In this document: piece by piece, positions 6,040 through 12,046 of the stretch | How positions within the stretch are numbered: position 1 is the stretch's first letter | Layout of the letters: each line of letters begins with the position of its first letter | NCBI GenBank assembly: GCA_946481265.1 | Contig: CAMLNE010000096.1 | Coordinates: forward strand, 1-12,046 | DNA length: 12,046 nt | Origin: an uncultured Panacagrimonas sp. | GTDB lineage: Bacteria; Pseudomonadota; Gammaproteobacteria; Nevskiales; Nevskiaceae | Direction: 5' to 3' | Notes under the pieces: generated by a model | What the model was told of the DNA's origin: nothing | Database searches by the model: none | The model's input: the letters and a program-made list of their open reading frames with translations, nothing else | Program-made: the position numbers and the translations under genes

Positions 6040-7299
6040 TCAGGCCGCCGAGCGAAGCGGTCCCGACTGGGCCGATTCCGCCGGTGCCGACGGTCCCGGC
6101 GCACGCTCGCGCCAGTACGGTCCGGCGACCGGCCCCTGCGGCAGCAGCAGCGCGGGCGCGGATTGCCCGCCGAAGTAGCCGAACAGCCGGGGTTCGTGCG
6201 CCTGGTTGAAGGGCAGGGGACGCAGGCCGGTCTCGAGTGGCCCGTTCCGTGCCGCACGCCATTCCCGTTCCATCGGGTACAGGTAGTGCGCGTTGAGCAG
6301 GTGGCCCCAGGCGCCGCGCCGGATGAAGCGCTCGCCGCCGATGCACGATCCGCGCGGCGCCTCGCCGGGGGCGAGCACGCCCATCCGCGCGATGGCATCG
6401 AACTCGTTGCCGTAGCTTTCGATGTAGGGCAGGCGATCCTCGCGCTCGAACGGCGACATCCGGCTCGCGCAGTTGCCGAAGGCATAGATCTCCAGCTTGC
6501 GCAGCTCCTCGCGGCTCAGCGCCGGGCTGACCGTGTCCATCGCGTGCCGTCGGCCGGCGCCGGGCTGCGCACGCGGGAAGCCCCAGTGCTCGGCCAGCGT
6601 CCGGGCCAGGTGCTGTTCCGGCTCGCGCGGCTCGCCATCGAGCACCTCCTGGGCGCCGGGCGGATACAGCGCGCGCAGCAGCCACAGCAGCACCGCGGCA
6701 ACGACACTGCCCTGCGAGTGGGCAAGCAGCACCACGCGTGTGCAACGCGGCTCCTTGAGCGCGACATAGATCGGTGCAAAGGCCATGCGCGCCGCCTCGC
6801 ATACGCCCTCGGAACCCTGGCCGAAGGCGCACTCGACCAGGTCGGACAGCAGGCTGCAGGTGGGATCGTGCAGCAGGGTGAGCGGGCGGCCGAACAGCTC
6901 GGTGAGATAGGCCGCGTTGAGCATCAGCACCTGGCGATCGGTGCCGATCCCGTTGAGAAAGAACCAGGCCTGGTCCGGCGTCGGATCGCTCAGCGGATGC
7001 GCGGGCCGGTAGCGGTAGACCCTGGCCGGCCGCAGGACCATGCGCACGGCGGGCTTGAGCTGGGGCCGCAGCCGCACCCAGGCCGGCAGGCGCCGCGGCC
7101 GGCCCGGGATGGCCAGTTGCGCCAGCGTCCGCGCCGAGCGCAGCAGCGCGTCGGGCTCGACGAGCTGGAACTCGGTGGGCGGGCAGGTGGCGGTGTGGCG
7201 CGACGCCGCGTCTCCGAAGATCGAGCGGCCGATATGCAGATCGGTGGCGCGCAGGGCCTGGTACGCGTTGGTTGCGGTCCGGATCGATTCGGAAAGCAT
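6040..7299 (-). CDS. Alpha/beta hydrolase (putative lipase/esterase-type serine hydrolase)
   Basis: A 419-aa protein with the nucleophile elbow LLAHSQGSVV at residues 191-200. Ser195 is the likely nucleophile, with Ala replacing the first Gly of the usual G-x-S-x-G. The elbow follows a hydrophobic strand (TRVV, 187-190) and is followed by a helix (AAVLLWLLRALY), as expected for the fold. Upstream, WFFLNGIGTDRQ (112-123) resembles the oxyanion-loop strand, and LFGRPLTLLHDPT (135-147) follows it. Candidate acid and base are Asp301 (GNEFDAIARMG) and His333 or His338 (WGHLLNAHY). No signal peptide is seen, so it is probably cytosolic. The ATG at 7297-7299 has AGGAGG nine bases upstream. The N-terminal 100 residues and the Pro/Ala-rich last 30 residues match nothing I recognise. 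It is divergent from yjbQ and convergent with the kinase, so it is likely monocistronic. The substrate is unknown; an acyl ester is a guess from the fold. Confidence 0.85.
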   Translation of the reverse strand: MLSESIRTATNAYQALRATDLHIGRSIFGDAASRHTATCPPTEFQLVEPDALLRSARTLAQLAIPGRPRRLPAWVRLRPQLKPAVRMVLRPARVYRYRPAHPLSDPTPDQAWFFLNGIGTDRQVLMLNAAYLTELFGRPLTLLHDPTCSLLSDLVECAFGQGSEGVCEAARMAFAPIYVALKEPRCTRVVLLAHSQGSVVAAVLLWLLRALYPPGAQEVLDGEPREPEQHLARTLAEHWGFPRAQPGAGRRHAMDTVSPALSREELRKLEIYAFGNCASRMSPFEREDRLPYIESYGNEFDAIARMGVLAPGEAPRGSCIGGERFIRRGAWGHLLNAHYLYPMEREWRAARNGPLETGLRPLPFNQAHEPRLFGYFGGQSAPALLLPQGPVAGPYWRERAPGPSAPAESAQSGPLRSAA

Positions 7300-7386
7300 C
7301 GGTGAAATCCTCCTGGCACCGGTATCGCAAGCATCGAGCCAGATTGAGCGGCAGAATGCGGCGATCCGTTCTACGACTGCGCGCCC
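7300..7386. promoter_or_regulatory. Divergent promoter region, alpha/beta hydrolase and yjbQ
   Basis: This 87-base gap must carry both promoters. The hydrolase side has a strong Shine-Dalgarno (AGGAGG, 7309-7314 on the minus strand). The yjbQ side has none. TTGAGC (7344-7349) and TTCTAC (7369-7374) could be a poor -35/-10 pair on the plus strand with a 19-base spacer. If used, transcription would begin at or near the yjbQ ATG and the message would be leaderless. The evidence is weak. Confidence 0.25.
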
Positions 7387-7806
7387 ATGAAGTCGTTCCG
7401 CAAAGAGCTCTGGCTCGATCTGCCGACCCGCACCGCCTTCGTCAATCTCACGCCGCAGGTCGAGGCGGCGCTGCGCGAAAGCGGCGTCCGGGAGGGTCTT
7501 TGCCTGGTCAACTCCATGCACATCTCCTCGAGCGTCTTCATCAACGATGACGAGCGCGGATTGCACGCCGATTTCACCCGCTGGCTGGAAGGGCTGGCGC
7601 CGCATGCCCCGACCGGGCAGTGGCGCCACAACGATACCGGCGAGGACAACGCGGATGCGCACCTGAAGCGACAGGTCATGGGCCGCGAGGTGGTGGTCGC
7701 CGTGACCGCCGGCAAGCTGGATTTCGGGACCTGGGAGCAGATCTTCTACGGCGAGTTCGATGGCCGGCGCCGCAAACGCGTGCTGGTGAAGATCATCGGG
7801 GAATAG
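7387..7806 (+). CDS. yjbQ: YjbQ-family protein (UPF0047, secondary thiamine-phosphate synthase type)
   Basis: A 139-aa full-length member of the small YjbQ/UPF0047 family, a trimeric cytosolic fold. The conserved blocks are all visible: [13 protein letters not shown] (44-56), [17 protein letters not shown] (79-95) with its cluster of His/Asp/Glu residues, and [16 protein letters not shown] (114-129). E. coli YjbQ was reported to have a weak thiamine-phosphate synthase activity that can rescue thiE mutants; the main cellular role is still unsettled, so the thiamine label should be read with care. The start is the ATG at 7387, which gives the family's usual N-terminus. No Shine-Dalgarno precedes it, so translation may be leaderless. 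It is divergent from the hydrolase and lies 123 bases before yheS on the same strand. Confidence 0.93.
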   Translation: MKSFRKELWLDLPTRTAFVNLTPQVEAALRESGVREGLCLVNSMHISSSVFINDDERGLHADFTRWLEGLAPHAPTGQWRHNDTGEDNADAHLKRQVMGREVVVAVTAGKLDFGTWEQIFYGEFDGRRRKRVLVKIIGE

Positions 7807-7869
7807 GCTGCCCCTGCGGCCCTCGCCGCCGGTCGCCGCCGTGCCCGGATACCGTCGCGGCCTGCCAGC

Positions 7870-7901
7870 GGCCGGCGCGGCGCCGGCCCGCGTGGGACAA
7901 T
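7870..7901 (+). promoter_or_regulatory. 19-bp perfect inverted repeat followed by a -10-like element upstream of yheS
   Basis: GGCCGGCGC (7870-7878) and GCGCCGGCC (7880-7888) are perfect 9-base inverted repeats around one base. Eight bases further on, GACAAT (7896-7901) matches TATAAT at 4 of 6 positions and has TGG directly before it, a partial extended -10. Transcription would start near 7908 and leave about 22 bases before the yheS ATG. The repeat overlaps where a -35 would lie, so it may be an operator. It could instead be part of a yjbQ terminator, although no T-tract follows. Confidence 0.3.
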
Positions 7902-7929
7902 CCGCGGCTTCGCCTTTCCCGCGCTCCCC

Positions 7930-9816
<1,887 letters not shown>

Positions 9817-9830
9817 GCGGGCCCGGGCTT

Positions 9831-9865
9831 ACCCGCGAGGGTGGGGGACGTCCACCCCCGAGGGT
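9831..9865 (+). promoter_or_regulatory. Two palindromic 12-mers, probable tandem operator upstream of the beta-barrel gene
   Basis: ACCCGCGAGGGT (9831-9842) and ACCCCCGAGGGT (9854-9865) differ at one base. Each has ACCC/GGGT inverted arms around four bases, and they are 23 bases apart start to start, about two helical turns, so they would face the same side of the DNA. They lie 87-121 bases before the GTG of the outer-membrane protein gene. A -10-like TAGGCT sits at 9898-9903, which would put the proximal 12-mer near -50. A nested hairpin (GGGTGG 9839-9844 with CCACCC 9852-9857) is also possible, so part of this could instead belong to the yheS terminator. The binding protein is unknown. Confidence 0.5.
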
Positions 9866-9951
9866 TCTCCCCAATGCAAGATCGCGCAGGTACTTTCTAG
9901 GCTGCCGGTACAGGGCCCATTCCATACATCGCCCCAGGGGAGAGATTCATC

Positions 9952-10884
9952 GTGCACGGAATCATCGAATGCCTTCTTCGGCGGCGACTTGCCGCGGCTG
10001 CCTCGATCCTGGCGCTGGGCGCAACGCTGGGTTTCCCGGCGGCGGCGCCCGCGGCCGAGGCAGGGTTCTCGAACTTCCCGCACGGTGCGCAGACCACCTA
10101 CTCGGCCTTCGTGCCCGCACCGGGGACCACCTCGTTCTTCGGCTATGCGCTGTACATCGACGCGAGCAGCGTGCGCGACAACAACGGCGACAAGGTCCCG
10201 GGCGTGAGCCTCGACGCGTTCGCGCTGGCGCCCCGCATCGTGCATACGTGGAACTCCACGCTGTTCGGCTGGAAGATGACCACCGGAGGCGTGCTGCAGG
10301 GCATCCACGTCGACGTGAAGGTGCCGGGTGCGGATGACAAGGACACCGGACCGACCCTGCTGGGCATCGAGCCGCTCTACCTGAGCCGCACCTTCGGCAC
10401 GCTGACCCTGTTCACCGGGCCGCTGATCTACCTGCCCCTGGGCAGCTACGACCGCAACCAGATCGCCAACAGCAACCTGAACTACGGGTCGTTCGCCTAC
10501 CAGGCCTCCGCGAGCTGGAATCCGACCTCGCGCTGGGACGTCTCCCTGAACTACGCCATCGAGTTCAAGGGCGAGAACGAGGAGACCAACTACGAATCCG
10601 GCAACCACAACGGCCTGACATTCGGCGTCGGCTACAAGCCGTTCGCCGACCAGCGCTGGGACCTGGGCTTCAGTGGCTTCTTCTCGCGCCAGCTGACCGA
10701 CGACAAGATCGACGGCGAGCGCGTGCCCGGTGGCGGCCGTACCGAGAAGTTCGCCATCGGACCCAAGCTCGTCTACTGGATCAGCCCTGCCGCCGCGATC
10801 GTCGCGCAGTGGCACCACGAGAGCGATGTCGAGAACGCCCCCAAGGGCGACCTGTTCTGGCTGGAGTGCACCTTCCCCCTGTAG
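9952..10884 (+). CDS. Outer-membrane beta-barrel protein, SphA / phenol MetA-pathway family
   Basis: A 310-aa exported protein. Residues 1-37 form a Sec signal peptide: RRR at 10-12, a hydrophobic core LAAAASILALGATLGF, and a cleavage site after APAAEA. The rest alternates short amphipathic strands with turns, as expected of a beta-barrel. The family marks are PLIYLPLGSYDRNQIANSNLN (mid-protein), SASWNPTSRWDVSLNYAIEF, and LTFGVGYKPFADQRWDLGFSGFF, typical of 'putative MetA-pathway of phenol degradation' (Phenol_MetA_deg/SphA) proteins. Those are thought to be porin-like channels for hydrophobic substrates, often induced by them. The GTG at 9952 is supported by AGGGGAGA (9936-9943) eight bases upstream. 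The chain ends in ...TFPL, with Phe third from last in place of the usual terminal aromatic. The neighbours carry no aromatic-degradation genes, so the substrate is unknown. Control by the tandem 12-mers upstream is likely. Confidence 0.88.
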   Translation: MHGIIECLLRRRLAAAASILALGATLGFPAAAPAAEAGFSNFPHGAQTTYSAFVPAPGTTSFFGYALYIDASSVRDNNGDKVPGVSLDAFALAPRIVHTWNSTLFGWKMTTGGVLQGIHVDVKVPGADDKDTGPTLLGIEPLYLSRTFGTLTLFTGPLIYLPLGSYDRNQIANSNLNYGSFAYQASASWNPTSRWDVSLNYAIEFKGENEETNYESGNHNGLTFGVGYKPFADQRWDLGFSGFFSRQLTDDKIDGERVPGGGRTEKFAIGPKLVYWISPAAAIVAQWHHESDVENAPKGDLFWLECTFPL

Positions 10885-10885
10885 G

Positions 10886-10900
10886 GCCGGGCACGCCGGC
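10886..10900. terminator. Short GC-rich hairpin between convergent barrel and methyltransferase genes
   Basis: GCCGG (10886-10890) and CCGGC (10896-10900) form a 5-bp stem with a 5-base loop, starting one base after the stop of the barrel gene and ending 11 bases before the stop of the convergent methyltransferase. Only TT follows, so this is a weak terminator candidate in a 27-base gap. Confidence 0.3.
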
Positions 10901-10911
10901 TTCGACGCGGC

Positions 10912-12046
10912 TCAGGGCCGCGTGCCGCCGGCTTCCAGGAAGCGCTCGGGCATGCCCATCAGCTCGAAGCGGCGTAGATGGGCCTCGACCGCCGGCGTGC
11001 GCTGTCCCTGGGCCAGCTTGTGTTCCACCTCGCGGCTGACGCGGCACTCGGCCGCGGTGTACTCGCGGTACGCCTCGTCCTCGTAGGCATACCAGCGGTC
11101 GGGAAACTCGAAACGGTAATGCGTGGCGTCCGCCTCGATCCGCTCGGCGGCGAAGATCGGGTTCACGCCCAGGCAGCCGACCGCATGCGGCCAGTCGTCG
11201 AAGGCCCCGTGGGTCCTGAAGACGGCGTCGTCGCGGCTGGCCACGAAGCTCAGCCACTTCGCCGCGCTGGCGTCCGCCGCCGCTTGCGCCAGGTCGGGCC
11301 CCCGCTTCTGCAGGTAGCGGCTGCGCAGCGCGGTTTCGGTCTGCACCTGGCAGCGCAGCCCGCCGAAGAGCGCGCGGTAGCCGTCGACGTCCAGTTCGCA
11401 GCCCTCGTTGGGCTCGACCGCGCGGTTGCCGGCACGGGTGATCACCATCACGCCGTCGTCGACCATCGCGCGCCGGAACTCTCCGATGGCGACCTTCTTG
11501 TGCCGGAAGTAATGAAACGCGTCCGAACACAGGACGCCGCCGAACGCCGCGTCGGCGAAGGGCAGCGAGCGATCGGCCGGGCAGCAGACGAACTGCGCGC
11601 CCGGCGCGATGAAGTTGCGGGCCACGAAGAGCGGGAAGAAGCTGCGGTCCAGTCCGATCACCGGCCGGTCCGCGCGCTCGTACGACAGGTAGTGGCTCAG
11701 GTGCCCGGCACCGCAGGCGACGTCGAGCAGCGGTCGCGTGCTGGGGGCCAGCAGCCAGGCCAGTGACAGGGCCGCAAGGTGACGGGGCTGGCCCCAGCGG
11801 TAGGTGAAATACGCCGCGTAGGCCGGATGGCCGGAATAGTGGCGGTAGTACAGGTCGAACAATTCGGCCCCGGTCAGGCGGTCGCGATTGCCCAGGATGT
11901 GGGCCGCCAGGCGCCGGCGCCGATGCGGCAGGGAGAGTCGGCGCAACCGGCAGCGCACGCGCCGATAGACGCGGGCCAGGCGGCCCGCCCGACCAGTGCC
12001 GATGTCGGTCTGCGAGCCGGCGGCCGTATCCGGCGCCGCGGCGTGC
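10912..12046 (-). CDS. Class I SAM-dependent methyltransferase (5' end probably outside window)
   Basis: A protein with a Rossmann-type methyltransferase domain. Motif I LLDVACGAGHLSHYLS (77-92, counted from the GTG at 11958) binds S-adenosylmethionine. Motif II IGLDRSFF (101-108) carries the acidic Asp104 that should hold the ribose, and DRSLPFADAAFGGVLCSDAFHYF (129-151) is the post-II/motif IV region of Methyltransf_11-like enzymes. The C-terminal 170 residues are family-specific and not recognised. A basic, Arg-rich N-terminus precedes the domain. The frame has no stop between the GTG at 11958 and the window edge (12046), and that GTG has no Shine-Dalgarno, so the true start may lie beyond the window; if the GTG is used, the protein is 348 aa. 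The acceptor molecule is unknown; small-molecule, lipid or polysaccharide targets are all possible. It is convergent with the barrel gene. Confidence 0.85.
   Translation of the reverse strand, partial: HAAAPDTAAGSQTDIGTGRAGRLARVYRRVRCRLRRLSLPHRRRRLAAHILGNRDRLTGAELFDLYYRHYSGHPAYAAYFTYRWGQPRHLAALSLAWLLAPSTRPLLDVACGAGHLSHYLSYERADRPVIGLDRSFFPLFVARNFIAPGAQFVCCPADRSLPFADAAFGGVLCSDAFHYFRHKKVAIGEFRRAMVDDGVMVITRAGNRAVEPNEGCELDVDGYRALFGGLRCQVQTETALRSRYLQKRGPDLAQAAADASAAKWLSFVASRDDAVFRTHGAFDDWPHAVGCLGVNPIFAAERIEADATHYRFEFPDRWYAYEDEAYREYTAAECRVSREVEHKLAQGQRTPAVEAHLRRFELMGMPERFLEAGGTRP

Noticed and set aside
4935..6485. Minus-strand open frame of 516 codons opposite the kinase
   Set aside because: The plus-strand kinase has a full set of APH motifs here. 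The minus-strand translation has none and overlaps the hydrolase in a different frame.

Overview
This is a 12-kb stretch of high-GC bacterial chromosome. Rows I counted by hand run from about 60 % to 70 % GC. The best-recognised proteins are an ABC-F ATPase very close to gammaproteobacterial YheS, a GloC/YcbL-type glyoxalase II, YjbQ, and an SphA-type outer-membrane barrel, which together suggest a Gram-negative gammaproteobacterium. The very high GC and several starts without a Shine-Dalgarno sequence would fit the Nevskiales/Xanthomonadales side, but that placement is inference. I see no rRNA, tRNA, CRISPR array, transposase, integrase or attachment site.

Layout from left to right: the 3' part of a SNF2-family helicase (+, cut by the left edge); convergent with it, an unrecognised 286-aa protein with a transglutaminase-like Cys/His/Asp pattern (-); gloC (-); an AraC-family regulator (-); divergent from that, a two-gene operon (+) made of a lipocalin/CrtC-like protein of unknown function and an aminoglycoside-phosphotransferase-fold kinase; convergent, a 419-aa alpha/beta hydrolase (-); divergent from that, yjbQ (+), then yheS (+) and an outer-membrane beta-barrel protein (+); finally, convergent, a class I SAM-dependent methyltransferase (-) whose reading frame is still open at the right edge.

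Most of the window consists of single-gene units facing alternate ways, without one pathway linking them. The one clear functional cluster is the AraC regulator plus the lipocalin-like/kinase pair. The regulator and the pair are divergent across a 175-bp gap, and the two operon genes are 11 nt apart. The kinase belongs to the APH branch that includes ACAD10/11 N-terminal domains and LvaA, which act on hydroxyacyl-CoA substrates, so a small regulated lipid or acid catabolic unit is a reasonable guess.

The items most worth a second look are the transglutaminase-like orphan, with lower GC than its surroundings and a palindrome-rich leader; the lipocalin/kinase unit; and a pair of near-identical palindromic 12-mers upstream of the beta-barrel gene that look like a tandem operator. 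I did not find strong evidence for a wholly new multi-gene system.
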